Notes: a model not told the origin generated them from the letters alone. A DNA stretch of 64,000 nucleotides from Alteribacter lacisalsi (GCF_003226345.1 NZ_PDOF01000001.1:496001-560000); one strand, 5' to 3'. Positions 8,800 to 16,905 are shown, counted from the first letter of the stretch. Translations and numbers: made by a program.

Positions 8800-8828
8800 A
8801 AAAAACCAGCCCGCTGCGGCTGGTTTTT
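8800..8828. terminator. Bidirectional terminator
   Basis: AAAAACCAGCC pairs with GGCTGGTTTTT; it lies between convergent genes and can serve both. Confidence 0.85.
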
Positions 8829-8830
8829 GT

Positions 8831-9049
8831 TTATCCTTCACTCCCGGGAACAAAGTGTTCTGTCAGTTTCTTTGCAGAAACGAGGGCGAAAGGCAGGAGA
8901 ATAAAAAATACGATTGAAAGCTGTATAATCCAGCCCTGCGCTGTTCCGATCACGGGGGAAAAGCGTATCCAGATTTGTCCGAAAACTAACGAAAAGAGAA
9001 CGAGTAGGCCGAGACTGAACAGCCAGAACAATATCACACTTTTCTTCAT
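8831..9049 (-). CDS. Small two-helix membrane protein next to the PstS-like gene
   Basis: A 72-residue protein with hydrophobic segments at about 4-24 and 33-54 and a polar tail. The ATG at 9049 sits 7 bases from GGAGG; another ATG at 9055 is only one base from it. It lies 23 bases behind the PstS-like gene and probably shares its transcript. Its role is unknown, perhaps a partner of that protein. Confidence 0.6.
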   Translation of the reverse strand: MKKSVILFWLFSLGLLVLFSLVFGQIWIRFSPVIGTAQGWIIQLSIVFFILLPFALVSAKKLTEHFVPGSEG

Positions 9050-9072
9050 AGTCATACCTCCTTACATTCTGA

Positions 9073-10242
9073 TCACTCTACCGGAACATAGCCGGTACGT
9101 TCGATGAATTCCTGACCTTCTTCGCTTAGGATCCACTCCAGAAATGGGTCAATGTTCGGATTGTCCGAGCCCGCCGTCACAGCGTAGAACGAATCAGCAA
9201 TTGGATAGGTTCCGTCACGAATCGTTTCAGGAGTGGGCGGCACTCCTTCAATTTGAAGGTGTCTGATGTTATGATTTTCGATCATCACGGTGGAAAAGAA
9301 ACGGAACGAATAGCCGATGGCGTTGCGGTGATTTCGATAATTGGCGGTTTCACTGATAATCCCGCCCATCCCGGTGACCACGTCGTCCGTTGGGGCATCC
9401 ATCAGCGTGTGACCTTCCATCAGGTTTTCAAGGGCTGTCTGGCTGCCGCTGTCGGGCGGCCGCTGAAAGGCGCGGATCACTTCGTTCCCGCCGCCGACTT
9501 CCGACCAGTCTGTGATTTCACCTGAGTAAATCCCCTGGATTTCTTCAATCGTTAAGTTTGTAACCGGATTGCGTGCGTTAACAAAAAATACGAAGGCCTC
9601 CCGGCCGATCGGGGTGAATTCCAGTTCGACTCCCTGTTCATCTGCCCTCTCCAGCTGAAAATCCGACGGACCGGCGGCAAAAATCATATCCACATCCCCG
9701 TTGATCAGGCTGGCGTAGGCCCGGTGTGTCTGGTTCGCCATCACTTCGCTGTCGAACAGGTCATAATCCTGTTCAGGGTACACCGCCTGTGCGAACGCCG
9801 AATAAACCGGATAAAGGGCCGTTGCCCCGTCAAGAACGGGAAGTTCGTCCCCGGCCTGAAGAGAGAATGATGCTTCCATATCGAGTGAAACAGCTTTCGT
9901 ATGTTCCTGGAACGGCTTGTACTGATAAAGATCCACTTCCTGGCCGTCAGCAATTTCAAGGCTGTCGTACCAGCCCTGATAGATTTGAAATCCGATCAGA
10001 ACAGCAGCAGCGAGAGAGCTGAAAATGAGGAGACTCACTCTGAATACATTTCCCTTAAGCAGTCTGAAGACGCCCAGATTCAGGATAACCCAGAAACCGA
10101 TCACAAAAGCAGGTATGTAATAGCTGTAAAACAGATAATGCTGGGAAACAAGGGTGGCAAAGACCGTTCCAATGACACCGGCAAACAGCGCGAGAAGGGT
10201 AATCAGAAAAGAATAACCGATTTTAGTCCCGAGTTGATCCAT
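9073..10242 (-). CDS. Membrane-anchored PstS-like substrate-binding protein
   Basis: A 389-residue protein with three N-terminal membrane helices (about 10-32, 40-61, 68-90) followed by a type II periplasmic-binding domain. That domain has PstS-like features: an AGPSDFQ segment, EEIQGIYSGEITDWSEVGG and a PPDSGSQT phosphate-loop-like stretch. Ordinary PstS proteins are lipoproteins with no such membrane region, and no pstCAB genes are nearby. It may bind phosphate or a similar oxyanion at the membrane as a sensor rather than for uptake; this is inference. The ATG follows AAGGAGACC. Confidence 0.75.
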   Translation of the reverse strand: MDQLGTKIGYSFLITLLALFAGVIGTVFATLVSQHYLFYSYYIPAFVIGFWVILNLGVFRLLKGNVFRVSLLIFSSLAAAVLIGFQIYQGWYDSLEIADGQEVDLYQYKPFQEHTKAVSLDMEASFSLQAGDELPVLDGATALYPVYSAFAQAVYPEQDYDLFDSEVMANQTHRAYASLINGDVDMIFAAGPSDFQLERADEQGVELEFTPIGREAFVFFVNARNPVTNLTIEEIQGIYSGEITDWSEVGGGNEVIRAFQRPPDSGSQTALENLMEGHTLMDAPTDDVVTGMGGIISETANYRNHRNAIGYSFRFFSTVMIENHNIRHLQIEGVPPTPETIRDGTYPIADSFYAVTAGSDNPNIDPFLEWILSEEGQEFIERTGYVPVE

Positions 10243-10510
10243 ACGAGAAGGTCTCCTTATTTTTACCTTTTTTACCAGTCTAGCAGACTTCCAAATGATA
10301 AAAAACCCCTTCCGACACTGAAACCGAAAGGGGGATATCCATAAAATCCCAAATGATGACAGGGCAGATCAGGACTGTTGTCCTTATTTTTGGAAAATTT
10401 CTTTACTGCGCTGAATCGGAAAAAGAGCAAGTTTCTTTCGTTCCTGGAAGGATCCGTGGTAGTTTTAGAGAGTACGTGCTTAACTTTTACACAAAAAGGA
10501 GAGGTGCGAA

Positions 10511-11254
10511 ATGGAAAACGTGAATGGAAAAGTTGTTGTTGTAACCGGAGCAAGCAGCGGAATTGGAGAAGCGATTGCATACCGGGCGGCAGAACAGAAA
10601 GCCGATGTCGTTCTTGCTGCCCGCAGAACCGGCCGTCTTGATAAGCTGAAAGCCCGGATTGAATCAGAAACGGGCCAGCGGGCACTTGTAGTAGAAACGG
10701 ACGTAACCGATCGCAGTCAGGTTGAAGCGCTCGTGGAAAAAACAAAAAGTGAGTTCGGCAAAATTGATGTGCTTGTCAACAATGCCGGTGTGATGCTCCT
10801 TTCCTTTATGGCGAAGGACAAAGTTGATGAGTGGGAGAAGATGGTGGATGTGAACGTAAAAGGTGTTCTTTTTGGCGTTCATGCCGCCCTGCCATCCATG
10901 CTTGAGCAGGACAGCGGCCATATTATAAACGTGTCTTCCGTTGCCGGTCATGAAGTATTTGCCTCAAGCAGCGTGTACAGTGCAACAAAGTATGCCGTTC
11001 GTGCCCTTAGTATGGGACTGGAAAAGGAACTGTCAAAAACAGGCGTGCGTGTGACGAACATTTCTCCCGGTGCAGTGGAGTCCGAGCTGGCCGAGCATAT
11101 TACGGATGACGATATTCTTGAGCGCTTTAAGGAGCGTGCCGGAGAAATGAAGAAGCTCCAGGCAGATGATATCGCCAATGCCGTTCTTTATGCAGTCAGC
11201 CAGCCGCCGGCGGTCAATGTGAACGAAGTGGTTGTTAGACCGCTGCAGAAATAG
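10511..11254 (+). CDS. Short-chain dehydrogenase/reductase (YdfG-like)
   Basis: A 247-residue NADP-type SDR. The cofactor motif TGASSGIG is at about 12-19, NNAG near 90, and the catalytic Ser-Tyr-Lys appears as VSS...YSATK. Length and motifs match serine/3-hydroxy acid dehydrogenase-like enzymes of Bacillus. AAAGGAGAGG precedes the ATG. It is a single gene with its own terminator; substrate cannot be inferred. Confidence 0.88.
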   Translation: MENVNGKVVVVTGASSGIGEAIAYRAAEQKADVVLAARRTGRLDKLKARIESETGQRALVVETDVTDRSQVEALVEKTKSEFGKIDVLVNNAGVMLLSFMAKDKVDEWEKMVDVNVKGVLFGVHAALPSMLEQDSGHIINVSSVAGHEVFASSSVYSATKYAVRALSMGLEKELSKTGVRVTNISPGAVESELAEHITDDDILERFKERAGEMKKLQADDIANAVLYAVSQPPAVNVNEVVVRPLQK

Positions 11255-11267
11255 AGGAAATAAAATG

Positions 11268-11300
11268 AACCGGAAAGCCTTTGGAGGCTTTCCGGTTTTT
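11268..11300 (+). terminator. Intrinsic terminator after the SDR gene
   Basis: A 12-bp stem AACCGGAAAGCC / GGCTTTCCGGTT followed by a T-run. Confidence 0.85.
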
Positions 11301-11446
11301 GAGTTACAAGGATTTATACTGAGCTAAGTGAACCACTTATGTTTTTTTACCATCAGGGACGGACCCTTTTTTCTCTTTTGCATAGGATGAAAAGAGAACG
11401 GTTTTATGCACCAGTGCTAAGACCATACCAGGAAAGGGTCATGTGT

Positions 11447-11701
11447 ATGTTTAATATGTTTAAAGGGTTTGAAAAGAAAACCGGGGTCAAAATGGATTCC
11501 GTTATTAAACTGGCCAACTCTGTAAAAAACGCCAATTTTAAAGACGAGGCAACGGTCCGGGATCTGATCCAGCGCGTATCAAAGCTGGCAAACAGAAAGA
11601 TTACGAAAGAAAAGGAAGACCAGCTCGTGCAGACGATCCTCAGTGGTAAAACACCAAAGGATCTCGGGGCCATTAAGAAAATGATGGATGAGAAAAAATA
11701 A
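11447..11701 (+). CDS. spoVIF: Sporulation protein SpoVIF (YjcC family)
   Basis: An 84-residue protein matching SpoVIF of Bacillus subtilis, which is needed for coat assembly and spore resistance under the late mother-cell regulator GerE. The diagnostic segments EKKTGVKMDSVIKLANSV and a C-terminal KTPKDLGAIKKM are clear. ATG 11447 follows GGAAAGGG by 8 bases; the open frame extends upstream without a site. It shows that the organism sporulates. Confidence 0.88.
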   Translation: MFNMFKGFEKKTGVKMDSVIKLANSVKNANFKDEATVRDLIQRVSKLANRKITKEKEDQLVQTILSGKTPKDLGAIKKMMDEKK

Positions 11702-11702
11702 G

Positions 11703-11733
11703 AAGAGGCTGTCCTAAGCGGCAGCCTCTTTTT
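11703..11733. terminator. Terminator between spoVIF and the convergent hydrolase gene
   Basis: AAGAGGCTG pairs with CAGCCTCTT around a 10-base loop, followed by T's. Confidence 0.8.
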
Positions 11734-11745
11734 GCTGATCGGAAC

Positions 11746-12576
11746 TTATTTTTTTGCAGTCTCATCGAGAAACTGCTGTACAATGCGGTTAAATTTCTCA
11801 CTATGCTCCCAGAACATCATGTGTCCGCCGAGCACGTCCACTTTTGACTTCGGGGTTAGTGTATTTAAGTAGACTTCGGCTGTTTTCGCCCAGTGTTCCG
11901 CAACGATATTCAGTGTCGGCACCTGCTCGGCCGCCTGCTGTGCTGCTTCCCGGCAGTCCGAGAACATGCCGGAAGCAAACAGATTGCCGGCTACATAAAA
12001 TGGGGTCTTTAAAGACTGCTCCACAAGCCAGGTCAGTTCATCTTTATCAAGCTCTCTCTGCACCATCACCTGGGTTATATAGCTCGTGATGAAGGCTCTC
12101 TGTCCTGCCGAATCCCGAAGCGACGAATTGTAAATGGCTGAGATGTCATCGAGCGGTCCCTCAGCCCAGTCTTTTTGGTCAGCGGATAGTGATTTTGGCG
12201 GCATATCCACAAAGATCATTGCTTTTACCTCGCTGAAGCCATACTGCTTCACGTACTCCCAGGCCGTCAGACAGCCAAAGGACCAGCCGGCAATCACAGC
12301 ACCAGTAACATTCAGCTCTTTCAGCACCGCATGAAGATCTGCCCCGTGTGTGACGTAGTCGTTGCCATGAAGAACGACCGTAGACCTGCCGTGACTTCTG
12401 GGATCGAGCACAATGACCCGGTGGGTTTTTGAAAAATGCGAAACCTGCTTCTCAAAAACCTCCGTAGTGAAAGTATATCCAGGGATGAAAACGAGCGGAT
12501 CCCCGCTGCCTTCTTCCTGAACGAACAGCTCAGCACCATCGTCTGTCTTCACATACCTCTCCTTTAGATACGTCAT
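11746..12576 (-). CDS. Alpha/beta-hydrolase
   Basis: A 276-residue alpha/beta-hydrolase fold enzyme. The nucleophile elbow GWSFGCLT is near residue 100, an oxyanion-side FIPGYTF lies early, DPRSHGRS follows beta-4, and the late GGHMMFWEH supplies the catalytic His. The acid is probably in the NIVAEHW region, but I cannot fix it. The pattern is that of esterases, haloperoxidase-like and lactonase-like hydrolases; substrate unknown. GGAGG precedes the start codon by about 12 bases. Confidence 0.85.
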   Translation of the reverse strand: MTYLKERYVKTDDGAELFVQEEGSGDPLVFIPGYTFTTEVFEKQVSHFSKTHRVIVLDPRSHGRSTVVLHGNDYVTHGADLHAVLKELNVTGAVIAGWSFGCLTAWEYVKQYGFSEVKAMIFVDMPPKSLSADQKDWAEGPLDDISAIYNSSLRDSAGQRAFITSYITQVMVQRELDKDELTWLVEQSLKTPFYVAGNLFASGMFSDCREAAQQAAEQVPTLNIVAEHWAKTAEVYLNTLTPKSKVDVLGGHMMFWEHSEKFNRIVQQFLDETAKK

Positions 12577-12743
12577 CCTTAACTACCTCCATTTCCGATT
12601 TACAAGACTATATGTATATTCGCGGGATCCGCTCCGGATTCCTTTTGCGAAGGGGGTTCAAAAAGAACGGAATGCTTCTTTATGCTATGTAAGTTTGTAT
12701 GTGTGAGAGTTATAATGAGAGAAACGAATTGGAGGCGATTGCG

Positions 12744-13154
12744 ATGAAACAGCAGGCAGTACCCTATTTTGTGTTTGACGGTGAGGCGGCCGATGCACTT
12801 GCATTTTATGAGAAGGTGTTTGATGGAGAAGTAACGGAAAAGCAGACATTCGGTGAGGCGGATTTTCCCACGCCCCCTGAGGCAGACGAGCGCATCCTGC
12901 ATGCCCGCTTAAAAAAAGGACCGCTCTTTTTTATGGTATCGGACTCGTTTCCGGGCAGCCCTGTTCAGACAGGCAATCATCTGGCGCTCGTGCTTGAGAT
13001 GGAGACCGAGGACGAGATCAGGAAGTATTACGAACGCCTTCGTGACGGCGGGGAGGTTCTGATGGAACTTCAGGATACGTTCTGGGGCGCAACCTATGCA
13101 AAAGTGAAAGACCGCTTCGGGCGGATCTGGGATCTGAATCTGGAAAAACAGTAA
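12744..13154 (+). CDS. VOC-superfamily protein, PhnB/YjdN-like
   Basis: A 136-residue glyoxalase-fold protein with VPYFVFDGEAADALAFYEKVF at its start (family-typical) and DRFGRIWDLN at its end. PhnB-like VOC proteins lack a settled substrate. ATG 12744 was chosen because GGAGGCG lies 8 bases upstream. Confidence 0.85.
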   Translation: MKQQAVPYFVFDGEAADALAFYEKVFDGEVTEKQTFGEADFPTPPEADERILHARLKKGPLFFMVSDSFPGSPVQTGNHLALVLEMETEDEIRKYYERLRDGGEVLMELQDTFWGATYAKVKDRFGRIWDLNLEKQ

Positions 13155-13313
13155 TCAGCTCCGAACGAGTTTAATGATGCCGGTAATGACAAGAGCCACA
13201 GGCAGTATAAATGTGCTTATGTTGGGCGACCAGCCAAAAATAGCGCTGAGACCGAAGATGAACCCGAGAGAGACGGCAGGATAGACAAAGATGTAAAGAA
13301 AAGCAGGATTCAA
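13155..13313 (-). CDS. 52-residue two-helix membrane protein (possibly DUF2651-like)
   Basis: Starts at TTG 13313 with AAGGGGTG 7 bases upstream and stops next to the VOC gene's stop. It has two hydrophobic helices (about 4-26 and 33-50) and a basic end. The layout resembles DUF2651 (YbeF) micro-proteins, but the match is weak. It follows a 31-residue ORF by 6 bases, so the two form a small operon. Confidence 0.6.
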   Translation of the reverse strand: MNPAFLYIFVYPAVSLGFIFGLSAIFGWSPNISTFILPVALVITGIIKLVRS

Positions 13314-13319
13314 TTCGTA

Positions 13320-13415
13320 TCACCCCTTTCTCCGTGAGATTTTCAACAGGCGGCGGACACGGAACAGAACAAGGACAGCAAAAATAACACCAATGACCAC
13401 ATAAAACCAGTCCAC
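13320..13415 (-). CDS. 31-residue single-helix membrane peptide
   Basis: Starts at GTG 13415 with AAAAGGAGG about 10 bases upstream. One hydrophobic helix (about 2-19) is followed by a strongly basic tail (RVRRLLK, SRRKG). It is translated just ahead of the 52-residue ORF, whose ribosome site overlaps its end. Micro-proteins of this type often associate with membrane complexes; the partner is unknown. Confidence 0.55.
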   Translation of the reverse strand: MDWFYVVIGVIFAVLVLFRVRRLLKISRRKG

Positions 13416-13507
13416 AGTAATCTACCTCCTTTTGAAACTACTCTATTGGTAGTAGGTACCCTGAAAGGGAAAAATAAAACAAACGATGACTTTTCGGAGG
13501 CGTATAA

Positions 13508-14260
13508 ATGCTAGGTTATTACAGCAGTTTATCAGCGGAAGTGTACGATATGGACAAGCCGGTGGGGCATTCCTTCGGTGATGTGGAGTACTACAGTGAG
13601 AGACTGAAAGGCATGAGCGGGAAGGTTTTGGAGCCGGCCACCGGAACGGGACGGATTCTGGTACCCCTTGTAAAGCAGGGACTCGATGTGGAAGGGTTTG
13701 ACCTGTCAGAGGAGATGCTCGCCATCGCCCGGCATAATTGCGAAGAGCACGGGGTAAAGGTGGAACTTCGGGCAGACAATATGGTGACGTTTGAGAGAAG
13801 CAGCAGGTATGAAGCGATTATTGTACCGACGGGCACATTTCTTCTGATTTCTGACAGAGAGGCGTCGGTGCGTGCCCTAGAAAACTTTTACACTCACCTT
13901 GCTGACGGAGGGCGTCTGATTCTGGATGTGTTTCTGCAGACGGATTTTGAAAAGGGACGAGTGAGTGTACGGACTTGGGACTGTGAAAACGGTGACCGGA
14001 TTACGCATGAAAACACGATGGTTGAAGTGGATCATGTAAATCAGGTAACGGTCTCCCACGGGCGCTATGAGCGCTGGCGAGGCGGGAAGCTCGTTGAATC
14101 GGAGCTTGAGCGCTTCCCGCTTCGCTGGTACGGCATTGAGGAATTACGGATGATTCTGGAGCAAATCGGGTTCCGCGATGTGGTGGTATCTGCAGACTAC
14201 GCATACGGCCGGGCGCCGGAGCGTGCAGATCAGACAGTTACGTTTGAGGCGGTGAAATAG
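13508..14260 (+). CDS. SAM-dependent methyltransferase (class I)
   Basis: A 250-residue methyltransferase with motif I VLEPATGTGRI near residues 37-47, GFDLSEEML as motif post-I and IIVPTGTFLL as motif II. GGAGG lies 8-9 bases before the ATG. It stands alone and the substrate is unknown. Confidence 0.85.
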   Translation: MLGYYSSLSAEVYDMDKPVGHSFGDVEYYSERLKGMSGKVLEPATGTGRILVPLVKQGLDVEGFDLSEEMLAIARHNCEEHGVKVELRADNMVTFERSSRYEAIIVPTGTFLLISDREASVRALENFYTHLADGGRLILDVFLQTDFEKGRVSVRTWDCENGDRITHENTMVEVDHVNQVTVSHGRYERWRGGKLVESELERFPLRWYGIEELRMILEQIGFRDVVVSADYAYGRAPERADQTVTFEAVK

Positions 14261-14360
14261 CAGTAGGGTGGAGAGTGTGATGCTGGGCGGATAAGCTTAG
14301 CAAATCGGGTTCCTGCGGCTGCAGCTCGAGATTTTTATAGGCTGGAAATAAGGTTAGCGG

Positions 14361-14435
14361 TGATTTATAAGTGGAGATCCTGATTTATAAGCGAAAATCC
14401 TGGTTTATAAGCGAAGATCCTGATTTATAAGCGAT
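14361..14435. repeat. 20-bp tandem array A
   Basis: Four units of exactly 20 bp, consensus TGATTTATAAGCGAAGATCC, with 1-4 differences between units. It lies in the gap between convergent genes. The unit is unrelated in sequence to the arrays at 22.0, 44.2 and 60.1 kb but has the same period. Confidence 0.9.
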
Positions 14436-14504
14436 ACAGCAGCAGACCCCATGACTGCACCGGTATTTTAGGTCTGAAGCACAATTAAATATAATAGAAC
14501 TGCC

Positions 14505-14537
14505 AGGACACCTCCCGTTACTGACGAGAGGTGTCCT
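14505..14537. terminator. Hairpin between convergent genes
   Basis: AGGACACCTC pairs with GAGGTGTCCT; the loop contains the stop codon of the minus-strand gene. The T-tract is weak on the minus strand. Confidence 0.55.
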
Positions 14538-14991
14538 CTTCTTTAACGAAGTAGCCGTTATCCAGCCGGTACCCTTTCCGGCGCATACGAAAGTAATGGA
14601 TAATGAGAGGGCCGGGCATGGTGAACGTGAGAAGAATAATGGAGAAAGCCAGGGAGCTGGACCACGTCGTGAAATCATTCATCCAGTAATGGAGTGGAGT
14701 AAGGATAACAATGAGGATTGGGGCCATGATTAACGGTGTTTTGTACATATTAAATTTACGGTCGGTTCTGGTCATTTCGTTTTCGTCCGTCTGTTTGATG
14801 TAGCGTCTGAAAACAGTACGGTTGAATACATATGCTAGGCCGAGGGTCACGATGAAACCGGTCACGACACCGACCAGCAGATTTTGCAGGAGCTGTGCAA
14901 AGAGCAGGATGTTTCCTGTAAATATGATACCGATCACTGCTCCGAATAGGCACTCCTGCCAAATGTTCAATTCGATTTTTTCCTTTCCCAC
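14518..14991 (-). CDS. Hypothetical membrane protein with four helices
   Basis: A 157-residue protein with four hydrophobic segments in two pairs, the pairs separated by a charged loop (RRYIKQTDENEMTR region). GTG 14991 was chosen because the only ribosome site (AAGGAG) lies 8 bases from it and 2 bases from an upstream ATG. It is divergent from the PadR gene and may be controlled from the same region. No family recognised. Confidence 0.6.
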   Translation of the reverse strand: MGKEKIELNIWQECLFGAVIGIIFTGNILLFAQLLQNLLVGVVTGFIVTLGLAYVFNRTVFRRYIKQTDENEMTRTDRKFNMYKTPLIMAPILIVILTPLHYWMNDFTTWSSSLAFSIILLTFTMPGPLIIHYFRMRRKGYRLDNGYFVKEEDTSRQ

Positions 14992-15066
14992 GTCCATCAC
15001 TCCTTATATTGTCAGTACCCGTGAATAAATGAATAAAACAAACAAAGAAAAAATTGGAAACCATTC

Positions 15067-15124
15067 TTGCCCAGTATGTCACGTCGTGATATACTCGAAT
15101 CATAATATATCACATCGTGACATA
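15067..15124 (+). promoter_or_regulatory. padR promoter with large inverted-repeat operator
   Basis: TTGCCC (15067-15072) and TATACT (15090-15095) are 17 bp apart. Two 19-bp arms, 15075-15093 and 15106-15124, are inverted copies matching at 17 of 19 positions; each contains a smaller palindrome (TCACGTCGTGA type). The left arm covers the spacer and -10. This is a strong candidate for autoregulation by the PadR protein encoded next. Confidence 0.75.
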
Positions 15125-15141
15125 GTGAGGAGAGGACCCGA

Positions 15142-15474
15142 GTGAAAATCGAAAAAATAATGAAGAAATATGTGCCCATGACCGAGACGGCCTTTTACAT
15201 CCTCCTCGCTCTTTCGGAACCCCGCCACGGTTACGGCATAATTAAGCACGTGGAGAATATTTCCGGGGGGCGGATTGTGCTGGGATCAGGGACGGTTTAC
15301 GGAACACTTACAAAAATGCAGAAAGACGGCATCATTGTCGTGTTTGCCGATGAGCACCGGAAAAAGGTGTACGAAGTAACGGAAACGGGCAGGGTGCTGC
15401 TCACAGAAGAGACAAAGCGGATCGCCGAGCTGCACCGAAACGCAGAGAGATACTGGGGAGGGGAAACGGAATGA
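15142..15474 (+). CDS. PadR-family transcriptional regulator
   Basis: A 110-residue PadR winged-helix repressor. The N-terminal TETAFYILLALSEPRHGYGI and SGTVYGTLTKMQKDG are the classic helix-turn-helix segments. The start is GTG 15142 behind GAGGAGAGG. Its stop overlaps the start of the DUF2812 gene by 4 bases (ATGA), a pairing that recurs in Firmicutes, where PadR represses its DUF2812 partner. Confidence 0.88.
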   Translation: MKIEKIMKKYVPMTETAFYILLALSEPRHGYGIIKHVENISGGRIVLGSGTVYGTLTKMQKDGIIVVFADEHRKKVYEVTETGRVLLTEETKRIAELHRNAERYWGGETE

Positions 15475-16643
15475 AAAAGTTCAGACCCTACTGGAGCTAC
15501 GACATTCAGAAAACGGAGAGCTGGCTCGGGGAGATGGCGGAGAAGGGCTGGCATTTTACCGGACTTAAGAGGAAGCGCCGAGTTTTTACGTTTGAAAAAG
15601 GAGAGCCGGCAAAAAAGACTTACCAGATCGGTTATGAAAAAATCCGGCCGCACCGTCTGCCGAAGACACTGGCAAAAGATGGCTGGAAGATAAAGGTTTC
15701 AACAGGCCGGTGGTCTGTCCTAGAGCACGGTAATGCGGAGCAGACTCCGGCTTCTTCTGTCGTGCGTGATCCGATCGTGAGGCGCAATAGGATTCATTAC
15801 TATGGATATCTGGCGTTTCTCATCTATATCATTTTCAGCACAGCTAATTTTCTTTTTCTTACGCATATTGTACTGGATGCCGGCGGTGAGGTCACCAGGG
15901 AACCGAGTCCATTCTGGGCCATTACCTATACTGGATGGGCTCTGGGGGCGGCTTTTATCGTGAGCTCCGTTTATGCCATTTTCAAAATCAAAAAGACGAA
16001 TGCTTTGCTGTTAAATAACAGTGGCTCAGGAGCCGTTTCCCTTTCCGAACAGAATGAGAAAAAGCGGATCCGCTCCGGCGATTTGAAAGCGCAATTTAAA
16101 TTCGGCTGGTTTTATAAACCTGATAAAACAGAGCAGTGGCTTGAAAATCAGGAAGCCTCCGGCTGGCACCTGTACCGCGTCAATCGGCTTGGTAACAGGT
16201 TTTACTTTTCGAAAGGAAAACCGCGGCAGGTGAGCTTCAAAGCCGATTATCAGAACCTTTCAAAGGAAACGTATGAAGATATGCATAACGATGCGGGCTG
16301 GGAAAAAGTCTATGCGTCACGATCCGCTATGATGAAGTGGACCATCTGGCGTAAAGAGTATGGCTTAGCAGAGCAGAAGCCGGAATTGTTTTCGGATCTC
16401 ACTGAGCAGGCAGGAGCCGTGCGGAAAATGGCGCTAACCTACACCGCTATGTTTTTGCCGATGGTTCTGATGTACTTCTTTTTCGGTCTCCAGAATATCC
16501 TATGGATAGACCAGGCTCACTGGACACAGGTTTTTCAAATAACGACCTTTGCCCTGGCGGCGATCGTCTTTTCTGGACTTCTGATCACGGTCTGGCGCTC
16601 TTACTACAGAATGCGCCGGAAAGTGAACCGGGCCAATGTGTAA
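15471..16643 (+). CDS. DUF2812 membrane protein with two repeats
   Basis: A 390-residue protein containing two DUF2812-type units. Each starts with a W/F-rich segment (YWSYDIQKTESWLGEMAEKGWH; then GWFYKPDKTEQWLENQEASGWH), continues into a 'DGW/DAGW' turn and ends in a pair of membrane helices. It is translationally coupled to padR. Function unknown; the pairing suggests a stress- or compound-responsive membrane factor. Confidence 0.8.
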   Translation: MKKFRPYWSYDIQKTESWLGEMAEKGWHFTGLKRKRRVFTFEKGEPAKKTYQIGYEKIRPHRLPKTLAKDGWKIKVSTGRWSVLEHGNAEQTPASSVVRDPIVRRNRIHYYGYLAFLIYIIFSTANFLFLTHIVLDAGGEVTREPSPFWAITYTGWALGAAFIVSSVYAIFKIKKTNALLLNNSGSGAVSLSEQNEKKRIRSGDLKAQFKFGWFYKPDKTEQWLENQEASGWHLYRVNRLGNRFYFSKGKPRQVSFKADYQNLSKETYEDMHNDAGWEKVYASRSAMMKWTIWRKEYGLAEQKPELFSDLTEQAGAVRKMALTYTAMFLPMVLMYFFFGLQNILWIDQAHWTQVFQITTFALAAIVFSGLLITVWRSYYRMRRKVNRANV

Positions 16644-16667
16644 AAAGATGAAGTTAGAAAAAACTGG

Positions 16668-16697
16668 TTGACGAAACTTTTGCAATAGTGCTACGAT
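16668..16697 (+). promoter_or_regulatory. Promoter of the bmr-type leader
   Basis: TTGACG (16668-16673) and TACGAT (16692-16697) are separated by 18 bp. The start of the first leader peptide lies 44 bases downstream. Confidence 0.65.
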
Positions 16698-16740
16698 TAA
16701 AAGCGTAAAATAAACCATTCTGAGAAAGGAGGAGAACAGC

Positions 16741-16830
16741 ATGAAAAAGCCAATCATTGTACTCGGATCATCCATCAACATCACTGCCCGCTGTGACTCC
16801 ACTTTCGTTAAAGGGAATGGACCGGTTTAG
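16741..16830 (+). CDS. Leader peptide 1 of the bmrCD operon (29 residues)
   Basis: A short ORF with a very strong site (AAAGGAGGAG) 6 bases before its ATG. It starts MKKPIIVLGSS and ends at TAG 16828-16830, which falls exactly within the 5' arm of hairpin 1 (16822-16846). In Bacillus subtilis the bmrCD operon is preceded by the translated leader bmrB and controlled by ribosome-mediated attenuation in response to ribosome-targeting antibiotics. Position and design here match that scheme, although I see no clear sequence match to BmrB. Confidence 0.65.
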   Translation: MKKPIIVLGSSINITARCDSTFVKGNGPV

Positions 16831-16846
16831 CATTCGTTAAAACCGG
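16822..16846 (+). promoter_or_regulatory. Leader hairpin 1 overlapping the leader-peptide stop codon
   Basis: CCGGTTT pairs with AAACCGG with an 11-base loop. The stop codon of leader peptide 1 is in the stem, so a ribosome reaching or stalling at the end of the peptide would block this hairpin. Confidence 0.55.
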
Positions 16847-16865
16847 AATCTTCTTTTAAACGTCA

Positions 16866-16905
16866 GCGCAGTCCACAGCATTACACCTGTGAACTGCGCT
16901 TTTTT
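16866..16905 (+). terminator. Leader attenuator terminator 2
   Basis: GCGCAGTCCACAG pairs with CTGTGAACTGCGC (one mismatch, 8-base loop), followed by six T's. It lies between the leader peptide and bmrC, so transcription would stop here unless it is suppressed. Confidence 0.8.

Noticed and set aside
10297-10332. Hairpin between the PstS-like gene and the SDR gene as a terminator
   Set aside because: The genes are divergent here, so no transcript needs ending; the stem is imperfect.
14361-14435. The 20-bp tandem arrays as CRISPR loci
   Set aside because: Units are contiguous with no spacers, are degenerate, and no cas gene is present in the window.
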